Source of the DNA: Arthrobacter sp. efr-133-R2A-120
GTDB lineage: Bacteria; Actinomycetota; Actinomycetes; Actinomycetales; Micrococcaceae
Assembly (NCBI RefSeq): GCF_030209835.1
Contig: NZ_JARVRF010000040.1
Span: forward strand, 1 to 46,601
Length of the DNA stretch: 46,601 bases
Reading direction: 5' to 3'
Part shown: piece after piece, positions 8,933 to 17,219 of the stretch
Layout: each line of letters starts with the position of its first letter
Numbering within the stretch: the first letter of the stretch is position 1
Notes under the pieces: model-generated
Database searches by the model: none
Told to the model about the DNA's origin: nothing
What the model saw: only the letters and a program-made list of their open reading frames with translations
Translations under genes and position numbers: made by a program

Positions 8933-10225
8933 ATGGCAATCACAGGCCGCTTTGTGCTGCTGGCTTTCGCCGCGTTGGCCCCCTTGGTGCTGTTTCCCGC
9001 CTGGGCTACGATCCTTCTCACCACCGCCGTGCTGCTGGCCCTGGTGTTGTCCGACCTCCTGCTGGCCGCATCGCCCGCCAAGATCATGCTTCAGCGGACA
9101 GACCTCGGAAATGTCACCCTGAACTCGGAAACGGAATCCGTCCTGACGCTGGAAAACGGCAACCGGCGGACCTTCCGCGGAATGGTGCGCGACGCCTGGC
9201 AGCCCTCCGCGGGGACCGTCGCCCCGGTTCAGCGTGTCGAGATCCCGGCTGGTGAGCGGCGGCGAATATCGGTACGGCTGAGGCCAACACGGCGGGGCGA
9301 CCTTACGGCACCGCACGTAACGCTGCGTTCCTTCGGCCCGCTCGGCCTGGCCGCCAGGCAACGTACCGTGGCCCTTCCCGGCCGCCTGCGCGTCCTGCCG
9401 CCGTTCCATTCCAAGCGGCATTTGCCGTCGAAGCTACGGAAACTGCGGGAGCTCGATGGCAAGGCCGCTGTCCAGATCCGCGGGGCGGGCACGGAGTTCG
9501 ATTCCCTCCGCGATTACGTCCGGGGCGACGACGTGCGCTCCATCGACTGGCGGGCAACCGCCAGGCGCACCGCCGTCGTCGTCCGGACCTGGCGACCGGA
9601 ACGGGACCGCCGCGTCGTGATCATGCTCGACACCTCGCGCACTGCAGCCGCCCGAATCGACGACGAGCCCCGCCTGGACACGGGGATGGAAGCGGCTCTC
9701 CTGCTGGCGGTGCTTGCTGAGCGGGGCGGAGACCGCGTGGACTTCTTCGCCTTCGACAGGCGCGTCCGCGGGCGCGTCGATTCAGCGGCGAAGGGCAACC
9801 TCCTCGGCTCCTTGGTGCAGGCCATGGCTCCGCTTGAGGCGGAACTGATCGAGATGGATTGGGCCCAAGTCCCGGCCCAGGTGCGGGCCATTTCGGCGCA
9901 CCGCTCCCTCGTGGTCCTGTTGACCTCGCTCGACAGCGGCGCCCCCGAAGAAGGACTCATTCCCTTGGTGGCGCAACTGGTACGTCAGCACGTCGTGCTG
10001 ATCGGATCGGTCCGGGACCCCTTGCTGGGGCGAATGAAGGAAGAACGCACGACGGCGAGCCAGGTCTTCCGTGCCTCGGCCGCCGAACGTGCCCTGCTGG
10101 ACCGTGAGGCCGTCAGCGCCCAATTGCGCCAGCTCGGGGCGGAGGTAGTCGACGCCGAGCCGTTGGAACTGCCGCCGCTCCTGGCGGATGCGTACATACG
10201 GCTGAAGGCTGCCGGGCGCCTGTAG
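8933..10225 (+). CDS. DUF58 domain-containing protein
   Basis: This 430-residue protein has two adjacent hydrophobic helices near the N-terminus (about 5-45), a beta-rich middle, and the DUF58 signature GTEFDSLRDYVRGDDVRSIDWRATAR at about 185-210, followed by a VWA-like fold (VVIMLDTSRTAA). DUF58 proteins are the usual partners of MoxR ATPases. The ATG at 8933 is preceded by AGGGGTG, with a 49-bp gap after moxR. In many actinobacteria this gene is followed by SpoIIM- and RDD-type membrane proteins, but here a DUF4166 gene follows instead. Confidence 0.93.
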   Translation: MAITGRFVLLAFAALAPLVLFPAWATILLTTAVLLALVLSDLLLAASPAKIMLQRTDLGNVTLNSETESVLTLENGNRRTFRGMVRDAWQPSAGTVAPVQRVEIPAGERRRISVRLRPTRRGDLTAPHVTLRSFGPLGLAARQRTVALPGRLRVLPPFHSKRHLPSKLRKLRELDGKAAVQIRGAGTEFDSLRDYVRGDDVRSIDWRATARRTAVVVRTWRPERDRRVVIMLDTSRTAAARIDDEPRLDTGMEAALLLAVLAERGGDRVDFFAFDRRVRGRVDSAAKGNLLGSLVQAMAPLEAELIEMDWAQVPAQVRAISAHRSLVVLLTSLDSGAPEEGLIPLVAQLVRQHVVLIGSVRDPLLGRMKEERTTASQVFRASAAERALLDREAVSAQLRQLGAEVVDAEPLELPPLLADAYIRLKAAGRL

Positions 10226-10277
10226 CCTGGCCAGGCACCGAGTCCAGAAATCAACAACCGGAATCCGAGGAAAGCAC

Positions 10278-11012
10278 ATGAGCACACCCATCTACGAGTT
10301 GGCGCTGGGCGCCAAGTTCCGGCAGTTGCAGCCCGAGCTCCAGGACTACTTTTCCCTTGCCCCGGGCTCCGGATCCTACGGAATCGGCGAGGGCGTGTTC
10401 GAGGTGGTCGGTTGCCGGCAGCAGTGGCTCCGCCCACTCCTTGCCACGGTTGCCGGGGAAGAGGCCTTCTTCCCCGAGTACGGCGAGCGCATCCCGTTCC
10501 GCATCGAAAATCATGCCCATTTTGATCCGTTCGGACGGTCCAGCCTCACGGCCCGGCGTGAAATCTTCTTTCCCGGGCACACCCGCTTGTTCCACGACAC
10601 CACCGTCGCGGAGACCACAAGCGAGGGCGGCACGCGCCTGGTCGACTATCTGGGCCGGCATCGAAGGCTGGCCACGGCGTTGGATCTGGATGTGACACCG
10701 GAGGGGCGGCTTCGCGGCGTCTCGGGTGATTCGCGTTTGTTCCTGGGTCCGCTGAGGCTCGCCTTGCCGGCTTCCCTTGACGCGAAGGCCTATGCCGAGC
10801 AGTGGTGGGACGCGGCAGAAGGCAAGCATCGGATCCAGGTGAAGGTGCTCCAGCCACACGTCGGACTGGTCCTGGTCTACGCGGGATCCTTCGACTACCG
10901 TTTGGCGCCGTCGCTGCCCGCGACGGACGGCGCGGCAGCCCCGCGAACCGCCACCGCCGCCGTCGGGCTCCCCCGCTACGCCGAGCCGGACCGTTGGGAA
11001 CGGCGCGTCTAG
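10278..11012 (+). CDS. DUF4166 domain-containing protein
   Basis: This 244-residue soluble protein starts at ATG 10278 after GAGGAAAGC. It matches the DUF4166 pattern: YELALGAKFRQLQPELQDYF at the start, then GIGEGVFEVVG, a central segment with paired aromatic and His residues, and GLVLVYAGSFDYRL near the end. No signal peptide or membrane segment is seen and the function is unknown. It follows DUF58 by 52 bp on the same strand and probably ends the operon. It converges on the MetE-like gene with only 18 bp between them, and no strong terminator is visible in that gap. Confidence 0.82.
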   Translation: MSTPIYELALGAKFRQLQPELQDYFSLAPGSGSYGIGEGVFEVVGCRQQWLRPLLATVAGEEAFFPEYGERIPFRIENHAHFDPFGRSSLTARREIFFPGHTRLFHDTTVAETTSEGGTRLVDYLGRHRRLATALDLDVTPEGRLRGVSGDSRLFLGPLRLALPASLDAKAYAEQWWDAAEGKHRIQVKVLQPHVGLVLVYAGSFDYRLAPSLPATDGAAAPRTATAAVGLPRYAEPDRWERRV

Positions 11013-11030
11013 AGGGAGCCGGACGGCAGG

Positions 11031-12068
11031 CTACCCGAGCGCGAGCTGGTTCAGCCCGTCCGCAAGCTGGGTCAAACGGTTCAGAACCTCTTTGGCTCCC
11101 GACGGCGAATATCCGGCCAACCCGTCCGACGGCGTGACGCGCACGGCCCCCAGGCTCGACGCCGGTAGGCCGAGTTGGCGCCAAGGCTGCCAGACGGTGT
11201 CCACGAGCTCAGCGGTGCGTGGCAGGGTTGCCCTTGGGTTCTCTACGGGCAAAGCGCCGGCCCACAAGCGTTTGCCCGCTTCCACCGCAGTGGCAATCTG
11301 TTCCCATTGGCGCGTGGTGAGCGCTTTGAGGGGAACGGCGACGCCGTCGGCTCCGGAGGCGAGGATCTGCTGGATGGGGGCTTCGATCTCCGGAACGGAA
11401 ACCACAATCTCCGCCACCCCTGCGGCCCGCAGCGCGTCGACCACCAACCGCCAGGCTCCCGTGACTTCTTCGCCAGGGATGGAGCGCAGCGTGCGGTAGC
11501 CGCTCGCCGTGGGAATGGTGCCGGCCAACACTGAAGAGATGTCCGGTTCGTCGAGCTGGACCACAATACCGGCGCCGGGCACGGCAGCACGGACTTTCGA
11601 TACGTGCTCGGCGACGCCGGCGGCCAAAGACTCCGCGATGTCCCTGCGGGCACCGTAGTCAAGAAGGGCGCGCTCCCCATTGTGCAAGTAGAGGCCCGCC
11701 GCGAGGCTTAGGGGCCCGCGCAACTGAATCTTGAGATCCTGGGCGGAGGATTCTTCCGAGCCGGCAACGTCGGCCAGGATGTTGATGTCCATAGCGAGGG
11801 CGGACTTCGCACGCCGCAGGTCCTTGCCCGGGCGGTCCACCAGGCGCCAGCCGTGCGGTTGCACATCGATGGCCAGCTCGACAAGGAGCGATGCCGTCCG
11901 GCCGAGGGCGTCGGAGCCAACGCCTCGGTCCGGAAGCTCGGCCAGGAACGGCAGGTGCGGGCTGCCCAGCTCGCCACGGATGACCCGTGCCGCCTCAGCA
12001 GGATCCGTCCCGGGCCAAGGACCCAACGCCGTAGCGGTGACCTGGTTCTGCGCGGTTTCGGCAGGCAC
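11031..12068 (-). CDS. MetE C-terminal-domain-like protein lacking cysteine
   Basis: This 345-residue protein has a MetE (cobalamin-independent methionine synthase) type barrel: LGPWPGTDPAEAARVIRGEL, an IQLRGPLSLA segment, and VVQLDEPDISSVLAG (the DEP motif of the family). M. tuberculosis Rv3015c is a comparable stand-alone actinobacterial protein. There is no cysteine anywhere in the sequence, so the two zinc-binding Cys residues required by true MetE are absent and methionine synthesis is doubtful. The chosen start is GTG 12068 (VPAETAQNQ), 4 bp after the chorismate mutase stop. The frame is open to 12137, but that stretch lies inside the upstream gene. Confidence 0.78.
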   Translation of the reverse strand: MPAETAQNQVTATALGPWPGTDPAEAARVIRGELGSPHLPFLAELPDRGVGSDALGRTASLLVELAIDVQPHGWRLVDRPGKDLRRAKSALAMDINILADVAGSEESSAQDLKIQLRGPLSLAAGLYLHNGERALLDYGARRDIAESLAAGVAEHVSKVRAAVPGAGIVVQLDEPDISSVLAGTIPTASGYRTLRSIPGEEVTGAWRLVVDALRAAGVAEIVVSVPEIEAPIQQILASGADGVAVPLKALTTRQWEQIATAVEAGKRLWAGALPVENPRATLPRTAELVDTVWQPWRQLGLPASSLGAVRVTPSDGLAGYSPSGAKEVLNRLTQLADGLNQLALG

Positions 12069-12072
12069 GGGT

Positions 12073-12459
12073 TCAGGCCTGCGCGATGGAAGCCTGGTGG
12101 CCTTCGGCGATTGCCTCGTGGTGCCGGATGACCTCACTGATGATGAAATTCAGGAACTTCTCCGCAAAGGCAGGATCGAGGTGCGCTTCTTCGGCGAGCC
12201 GGCGGAGCCGCTCAATCTGGGCGGACTCGCGCCCCGGGTCCCCGGCAGGAAGCTTGTGCGTCGCCTTGAGGACGCCCACTTTCTGCGTGGCCTTGAAGCG
12301 TTCCGCGAGGAGGAAGACGAGGGTGGCATCGATGTTGTCGATGCTTGAGCGGATGGAGAGCAACTCGTCCATGACGGCCTGGTCCACCCGGCCGGCGAGG
12401 GAGCTGGCAGAAGGATCGAAGGAGTCGGCGTCGGGGAGGGCGTGGTTCTGCTCGGTCAT
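12073..12459 (-). CDS. Chorismate mutase, AroQ type
   Basis: This 128-residue all-helical AroQ-fold protein converts chorismate to prephenate for Phe/Tyr synthesis. Helix 1 is RSSIDNIDATLVFLLAERFKATQKVG, with the active-site arginine and lysine pattern. Then come GDPGRESAQIERLRRLAEEAHLD and a C-terminal helix with FLNFIISEVIRHHE. The N-terminal 30 residues are low-complexity and may be dispensable. The ATG at 12459 has GGAGG only 1-2 nt upstream and a TAGACT -10-like hexamer about 12 bp away, so the transcript may be nearly leaderless. It lies upstream of the MetE-like gene on the same strand and is divergent from the NADP oxidoreductase gene. Confidence 0.9.
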   Translation of the reverse strand: MTEQNHALPDADSFDPSASSLAGRVDQAVMDELLSIRSSIDNIDATLVFLLAERFKATQKVGVLKATHKLPAGDPGRESAQIERLRRLAEEAHLDPAFAEKFLNFIISEVIRHHEAIAEGHQASIAQA

Positions 12460-12537
12460 TCCTCCAGTCTAGGGTGTGCTGGCCGCCGTCCGAGGGGCAG
12501 AATGGGCATGTCCGCGCCGATGATAAGGAGAGCACGC

Positions 12538-13197
12538 ATGAAAATCGCAGTTCTTGGCACCGGAATGGTGGGGCATGCCCTGGCCGGCAAATTGGTGGCG
12601 GTAGGCCACGAGGTCATGATGGGTTCCCGGGAGGCCGGCAATCCCAAGGGGACGGAGTGGGCCGCGCAGGCGGGTCCGGGGGCAAGCTCCGGTTCCTTCG
12701 CGCAGGCGGCAGCCATGGCCGAGATCGTGGTCAACGCAACCCCGGGCATGGTCTCTCTCGCGGCGTTGAGTGAAGCCGGAGCGGCGAACCTGGCGGGCAA
12801 GGTGCTTGTGGATGTGTCCAACCCGCTGGATTTTTCCGCCGGATTCCCGCCGTCGCTGTCCGTCTGCAATACCGACAGCATTGCCGAAACCATCCAGCGC
12901 TCCTTCCCCGCGGCGCGTGTGGTCAAGGCCCTCAACACCTTGACTGCTCCCCTGATGGTTGATCCGCTCAGGCTCGCAGATGGTGCCCATGACGTCTTCG
13001 TGGCGGGGAACGACGACGACGCGAAAGCCACCGTCGTCGCGCTCCTTCGGGAGTTCGGCTGGCTTCCGGAACACATCCACGACTTGGGCGGGCTCGACGT
13101 CGCGCGCGGCCTTGAAATGTGGATGCCGCTGTGGCTCCGGATCTTCGTGCGCCAGCCGAAGGACAAGCTCTTCAACATCAGCATCGTGTCCGAGTAG
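12538..13197 (+). CDS. NADPH-dependent F420 reductase-like / NAD(P)-binding oxidoreductase
   Basis: This 219-residue protein has an N-terminal Rossmann fold with MKIAVLGTGMVGHALAGKL (GxGxxG) followed by MMGSRE, as in F420:NADP oxidoreductases (Fno) and related dinucleotide-binding proteins. The segments VVNATPGM, LVDVSNPLDF and VVKALNTL match that family. Whether it uses F420 cannot be decided from the sequence; many actinobacterial homologues are of unknown substrate. The ATG at 12538 follows AAGGAGAGC. The open frame back to 12442 overlaps the divergent chorismate mutase start and is not used. Confidence 0.85.
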   Translation: MKIAVLGTGMVGHALAGKLVAVGHEVMMGSREAGNPKGTEWAAQAGPGASSGSFAQAAAMAEIVVNATPGMVSLAALSEAGAANLAGKVLVDVSNPLDFSAGFPPSLSVCNTDSIAETIQRSFPAARVVKALNTLTAPLMVDPLRLADGAHDVFVAGNDDDAKATVVALLREFGWLPEHIHDLGGLDVARGLEMWMPLWLRIFVRQPKDKLFNISIVSE

Positions 13198-13210
13198 CCC
13201 GGTAGAACGA

Positions 13211-13245
13211 ACATGCCCGCCCTTCGCGGAGAAGGGCGGGCATGT
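13211..13245. terminator. Bidirectional terminator hairpin
   Basis: A perfect 14-bp stem (ACATGCCCGCCCTT / AAGGGCGGGCATGT) with a 7-nt loop lies between the convergent NADP oxidoreductase and ABC-ATPase genes, 13 bp after the former's stop and 28 bp from the latter's. Confidence 0.88.
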
Positions 13246-13273
13246 GTTCTTGCGGGTCGCCGCAGGAGGCGGG

Positions 13274-14983
13274 CTAGATGCCCAGCAGCGCGCGGTGCTC
13301 TTCTCGGCGTCGGGCCTGTTCGTCAGGATCCGGCACGGGCAGCGAGGCAATGAGCCTGCGGGTGTAGTCGTGCTGGGGATTGCCCATGATCTGGCTGCCG
13401 ATCCCTTGCTCCACGAGCTCGCCTTTGTACAACACACCCACCCAGTGGGAGAGGATGTCCACGACGGCGAGGTCGTGGCTGATGAACAGCGCCGCAAAAC
13501 CGAACTCTTCCTGGATGTCCTTGAACAGTTCCAGGACCTTTGCCTGCACGGAAACGTCGAGGGCCGAGGTCGGCTCGTCGGCGATCAGGAGGCGCGGGTT
13601 GAGTGCGAGCGAACGCGCCAGCGAAGCGCGCTGGCGCTGCCCGCCGGAGAGCTCGTGCGGGAAGCGCTCAGCGTACGACGCCGGCAGCTGGACCGATTCG
13701 AGCAACTGCGCCACGCGCAGGCGTGCTTGAGCCGGGCTCGGGTGGGTGTGGATGAGCAGCGGTTCCGCAACGCACTCACCGATGGTCAGGTGAGGGTTGA
13801 ACGAGGCGGCCGGGTCCTGGAAGACGAAGCCGATGTCCTTGCGCAGCGGCTTGAACGTGTGTTCCTTGAAGCCCAGCATTTCGTAGCCGAGGACCTTGAG
13901 GCTGCCCCCGGTTGCCCTGTTGAGTCCCGCGATAGCGCGGCCGATGGTGGACTTGCCCGAACCGGACTCGCCGACCAGGCCGAAGACCTCGTTCTCGGAG
14001 ACCGTGAAGCTCACGTTGTCCACGGCCTTGAACCCGGGCTTCCCGAGGCGGCCCGGATACTCGATGGTGAGGTTCTTGGCCTCAACCAGGATCTTTCCGC
14101 CTTGGTGCAGGCGCTCGGTGGCCCCTTCGGACGCTGAGTTACGGCCGAGGTGCGGTACCGCGGCCAGCAGCTTCTTGGTGTAGTCCTGCTTGGGCTCAGC
14201 GAAAAGGACCCTTGCGGTGGCCTCTTCGACGACGTCGCCCTGGTACATGACAACGACGCGGTCGGCCAGGTCGGCCACGACACCCATGTTGTGCGTAATG
14301 AGCACAATCGAGGTGCCGTACTTGTCCCGCAGGTCCCGGAGCAACTGAAGGATCTCGGCCTGGACAGTGACATCCAGCGCCGTCGTAGGCTCGTCTGCCA
14401 CGATCAAACCGGGGTTCAAGGCGAGCGCGGCTGCGATGACCACGCGTTGCTTCTGGCCTCCGGAAAGCTGGTGGGGATAGTAGTTGACCCGGATTTCGGG
14501 ATCGGGGATGCCCACCTTCCGCAGGGCTTCGGTGGCCCGTTTCTTGGCTTCCTTGGCCGAGATGCGGTGTCCGTCGGAGGCGTGTGCCCGGATGCCTTCG
14601 GCGATCTGCCAGCCGACCGTGAAGACCGGGTTCAGGGCCGTTGACGGTTCCTGGAAGACCATGGCCACGTCGCGGCCACGGATCTTGCGCAGTTTCGACG
14701 CGCTGACGCTGATGACGTTGTTGCCGTTGATCAGCACAGCCCCGGAGCTGATGGCCGTTTCAGGGAGCAGGCCGAGGATGGTCTTGGCCGTGACGGTCTT
14801 GCCGGAGCCTGACTCCCCTACGATCGCCAGCACTTCGCCGGCCTTGACCTCGAGGCTGACGTCCTTGACCGCGTAGACGTCGCCGCTGTCCGTGGCAAAG
14901 GTGACTTTGAGCCGTTCGATGTCCAGGACAGGCTGCCCGGTTGGCAGCGGTTGGTCCGAAATGTTGCCGATGTTGGTGGTCAT
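13274..14983 (-). CDS. Dipeptide/oligopeptide ABC transporter, fused ATP-binding protein (DppD-DppF type)
   Basis: This 569-residue protein holds two complete ABC ATPase domains in one chain. Domain 1 (about 20-270) has Walker A GESGSGKT, signature LSGGQKQR and Walker B LIVADEPTTALDV. Domain 2 (about 300-550) has GESGSGKS, LSGGQRQR and LLIADEPTSALDV. Each is followed by the oligopeptide-transporter C-terminal extension (YTKKLLAAVPHLG and YTRRLIASLPVPDP). The fused form replaces separate DppD and DppF subunits and energises import through the two permeases upstream. The ATG at 14983 overlaps the dppC-like stop by 4 bp. It is the last gene of the operon, ending at the 13211-13245 hairpin. Confidence 0.95.
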   Translation of the reverse strand: MTTNIGNISDQPLPTGQPVLDIERLKVTFATDSGDVYAVKDVSLEVKAGEVLAIVGESGSGKTVTAKTILGLLPETAISSGAVLINGNNVISVSASKLRKIRGRDVAMVFQEPSTALNPVFTVGWQIAEGIRAHASDGHRISAKEAKKRATEALRKVGIPDPEIRVNYYPHQLSGGQKQRVVIAAALALNPGLIVADEPTTALDVTVQAEILQLLRDLRDKYGTSIVLITHNMGVVADLADRVVVMYQGDVVEEATARVLFAEPKQDYTKKLLAAVPHLGRNSASEGATERLHQGGKILVEAKNLTIEYPGRLGKPGFKAVDNVSFTVSENEVFGLVGESGSGKSTIGRAIAGLNRATGGSLKVLGYEMLGFKEHTFKPLRKDIGFVFQDPAASFNPHLTIGECVAEPLLIHTHPSPAQARLRVAQLLESVQLPASYAERFPHELSGGQRQRASLARSLALNPRLLIADEPTSALDVSVQAKVLELFKDIQEEFGFAALFISHDLAVVDILSHWVGVLYKGELVEQGIGSQIMGNPQHDYTRRLIASLPVPDPDEQARRREEHRALLGI

Positions 14984-16014
14984 GCCTTACCTGCTTCTGG
15001 TTCAGGAGCGGTAGTGGCCCCTGTGTTCTTGCCGTCGGTTCCTGCCGCGGCCTTGGAACGGGAGGCCTTGCCTCCGGCACGCTTGCGACCGCGCAGGCGG
15101 GGATCGTTGAGGTCGTTGATGCTCTCGCCGACCAAGGTCAGGCCCAGCACGGTGAGGACGATCGCGATACCGGGGAAGACGCCGGTCCACCAAATGCCGG
15201 AGGACGCGTCCGCCATGGCCTTGTTGAGGTCGAAGCCCCACTCCGCAGCCGAGGACGGTTCAATGCCGAAGCCCAGGAAGCCAAGGCCGGCCAGGGTCAG
15301 GATCGCTTCGGAGGCGTTCAGGGTGAACATCAGCGGTAGCGTCCTGGTGGCGTTCTTGAAGATGTGCCGGGTGATGATCCGGAGGCTGGAAGCGCCCAGG
15401 ACCATGGCCGATTCCACGAAGGGCTCGGCCTTGAGCCTGATGGTTTCGGCACGGATCACGCGGAAATACTGCGGAACGAACACCACGGTGATCGAGAAGG
15501 CGCAGGCGAGGATGCCGCCCCAGAAGCTCGACTGGCCACGGCTGATGACGATCGACATGACGATCGCCAAGAGCAGGGACGGAAAGGCATAAATGGCATC
15601 GGCGATGACTACCAGCACCCGGTCCAGCCAGCCGCCGAAGTAACCGCTGAGCAGGCCCAGCGCCACGCCGAGGAAGATGGACATCGCGACGGCGACGACG
15701 ATCACGGTCACCGCGGTCTGTGAACCCCACAGGACGCGGGAGAGGACGTCATAGCCGCCGACCGTGGTGCCGAGCAGGTGCTTGCTGCTCGGGGCGTCCT
15801 GGGTGGGGAACGAACCGGAAGCGTCACTGAGTTGGGAATAGCCGTATGGCGCGATGAACGGCGCGAGCACGGTGGAGAGAAGGAAGAGCCCGGTCAGGAC
15901 AAGCCCGGTGATGAGCATGCCCCGCTGGAGGCCGACGCTCTTGTTGACATGGGAAATGACGGGAAGTCCGGACAGGAAGGACTTCTTCCGTCCTGAAATT
16001 GTTGCGGTGCTCAT
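14980..16014 (-). CDS. ABC transporter permease, DppC type
   Basis: This 344-residue inner-membrane permease has about six TM helices and the BPD_transp_1 fold. An N-terminal OppC_N-type segment (ISHVNKSVGLQRGMLITGLVLTG at about 20-40) precedes the first helix, and HLLGTTVGGYDVLSRVLWGSQ is typical of DppC/OppC. The coupling EAA-like loop is seen as VESAMVLGASSLRIITRHIFKN. The last 40 residues are a Lys/Ala/Thr-rich cytosolic tail not needed for the fold. It lies 1 bp after the DppB-type gene and overlaps the ATPase gene by 4 bp. Confidence 0.94.
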   Translation of the reverse strand: MSTATISGRKKSFLSGLPVISHVNKSVGLQRGMLITGLVLTGLFLLSTVLAPFIAPYGYSQLSDASGSFPTQDAPSSKHLLGTTVGGYDVLSRVLWGSQTAVTVIVVAVAMSIFLGVALGLLSGYFGGWLDRVLVVIADAIYAFPSLLLAIVMSIVISRGQSSFWGGILACAFSITVVFVPQYFRVIRAETIRLKAEPFVESAMVLGASSLRIITRHIFKNATRTLPLMFTLNASEAILTLAGLGFLGFGIEPSSAAEWGFDLNKAMADASSGIWWTGVFPGIAIVLTVLGLTLVGESINDLNDPRLRGRKRAGGKASRSKAAAGTDGKNTGATTAPEPEAGKA

Positions 16015-16015
16015 G

Positions 16016-17104
16016 TCAGTACCTCACTCGCGGGTCGATCAGCGCGGCGACGACGTCCACGACGAAGTTGGTGAATGCGACGATGACGGCCAGCAGCACC
16101 ACGATGCCCTGGACCGCCACGAAGTCCCTGGCGTTCAGGTACTGGACCAGTTGGTAGCCAAGGCCCTTCCATTCGAAAGTGGTCTCGGTAAGCACGGCTC
16201 CGCCGAGCATCAGGGCGATCTGCAAGCCCATGACGGTGATGATGGGGATGAGCGCCGGCTTGTAGGCGTGCTTCGTCACGAGCCGGAACTCGCTCACGCC
16301 ACGGGAACGGCCGGCCTCGACGTAGTCCTTGCCCAGGGTTCCGATGACGTTGGTCCGGACAAGGCGCAGGAAGACACCGGCGGTCAGGAGACCGAGGGCA
16401 ATGGCGGGAAGCACAGCGTGCGACACGACGTCGCCGAGTGCGGTGAAATCGCCGCTGCGCAGGGCGTCGAGCCAATAGATGCCGGTGGGAGCGGCCAGTT
16501 GGCCCATGGTCAGCTCAGTGCGGGTGGACACGCGCCCGGCCACAGGGAGCCAGCCGAGCCAAACCGAGAACGTCAGCTTCAGCAGGAGTCCGGAGAAGAA
16601 GACCGGAGTGGCGTAGCAGAGGATGGCAAAGCAGCGCAGGAAGGCGTCTGTTGCCTTGTCGCGCCGTTGCGCGGCGATCATGCCCAGCGGGATGCCGACC
16701 GCGAGAGCCACGATCAGCGCGTTGATGGACAGCTCAAGGGTGGCTGCACCGAAGGTCGACAGCATTTCGACGACGGGGCGCCGGTCCGTGATGGTGGTGC
16801 CGAAGTTGCCGGTGATCAGCTGGCCCAGGTATTCGAAGTACTGGATAATGATCGGCCGGTCGTAACCGGCGTCGTGGATTCGCTGTGCCAGGACATCCGG
16901 AGGAAGCCGGCCGCCCTGCGCCGCGGTGATGGGGTCTCCGATGACCCGCATGAGGAAGAAGACCAGAGTCACGAGGATGAAGATCGTGGGAATGATCAGG
17001 AAGAACCTGACCACGATGTACCTGCCGAGACCCCCGCCCGCTGATTTACTCTTGGGAGCGACAGCGTCCGGTTCGACGTCGGGCACCTCTATAAGTGTTG
17101 TCAT
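16016..17104 (-). CDS. ABC transporter permease, DppB type
   Basis: This 362-residue permease has six predicted TM helices. It shows the DppB/OppB hallmarks: a first helix FLIIPTIFILVTLVFFLMRVIGDP, YDRPIIIQYFEYLGQLITGNFGTTI, and the coupling loop YVEAGRSRGVSEFRLVTKHAYKPALIPI. It forms the translocation channel with the DppC-type subunit. The ATG is at 17104. Between it and the upstream binding-protein gene is a 115-bp gap with a hairpin that could lower permease expression relative to the binding protein. Confidence 0.94.
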   Translation of the reverse strand: MTTLIEVPDVEPDAVAPKSKSAGGGLGRYIVVRFFLIIPTIFILVTLVFFLMRVIGDPITAAQGGRLPPDVLAQRIHDAGYDRPIIIQYFEYLGQLITGNFGTTITDRRPVVEMLSTFGAATLELSINALIVALAVGIPLGMIAAQRRDKATDAFLRCFAILCYATPVFFSGLLLKLTFSVWLGWLPVAGRVSTRTELTMGQLAAPTGIYWLDALRSGDFTALGDVVSHAVLPAIALGLLTAGVFLRLVRTNVIGTLGKDYVEAGRSRGVSEFRLVTKHAYKPALIPIITVMGLQIALMLGGAVLTETTFEWKGLGYQLVQYLNARDFVAVQGIVVLLAVIVAFTNFVVDVVAALIDPRVRY

Positions 17105-17173
17105 TGCTACCTAAAGTTCATTGCCCGCGGATCGCGCGGGGTTTTGCTCAAAATGTGAGGCAATCAGCAATAA

Positions 17174-17208
17174 GGGGAGGCAAAGCACCTGTTGGCACCC
17201 GCCTCCCC
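17174..17208 (-). terminator. Attenuator-like hairpin between the binding-protein and permease genes
   Basis: GGGGAGGC (17174-17181) pairs with GCCTCCCC (17201-17208) across a 19-nt loop, starting 11 bp after the stop of the substrate-binding-protein gene. There is no T-run, so partial termination or mRNA 3'-end protection is more likely than full termination. Confidence 0.55.
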
Positions 17209-17219
17209 CTACCGGCTGC

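Noticed and set aside
7543..9087. Long open frame (514 codons) on the minus strand opposite moxR
   Set aside because: It is the antisense shadow of DUF4350, MoxR and DUF58; composition is Arg/Gly/His-rich and it has no recognisable domain.
10225..10236. GCCTGGCCAGGC palindrome at the DUF58 stop codon
   Set aside because: Too short and without loop or spacer to call a terminator or operator; could be chance in GC-rich DNA.
15854..17044. 396-codon plus-strand frame opposite the permease genes
   Set aside because: Antisense shadow of conserved DppB/DppC-type permeases.
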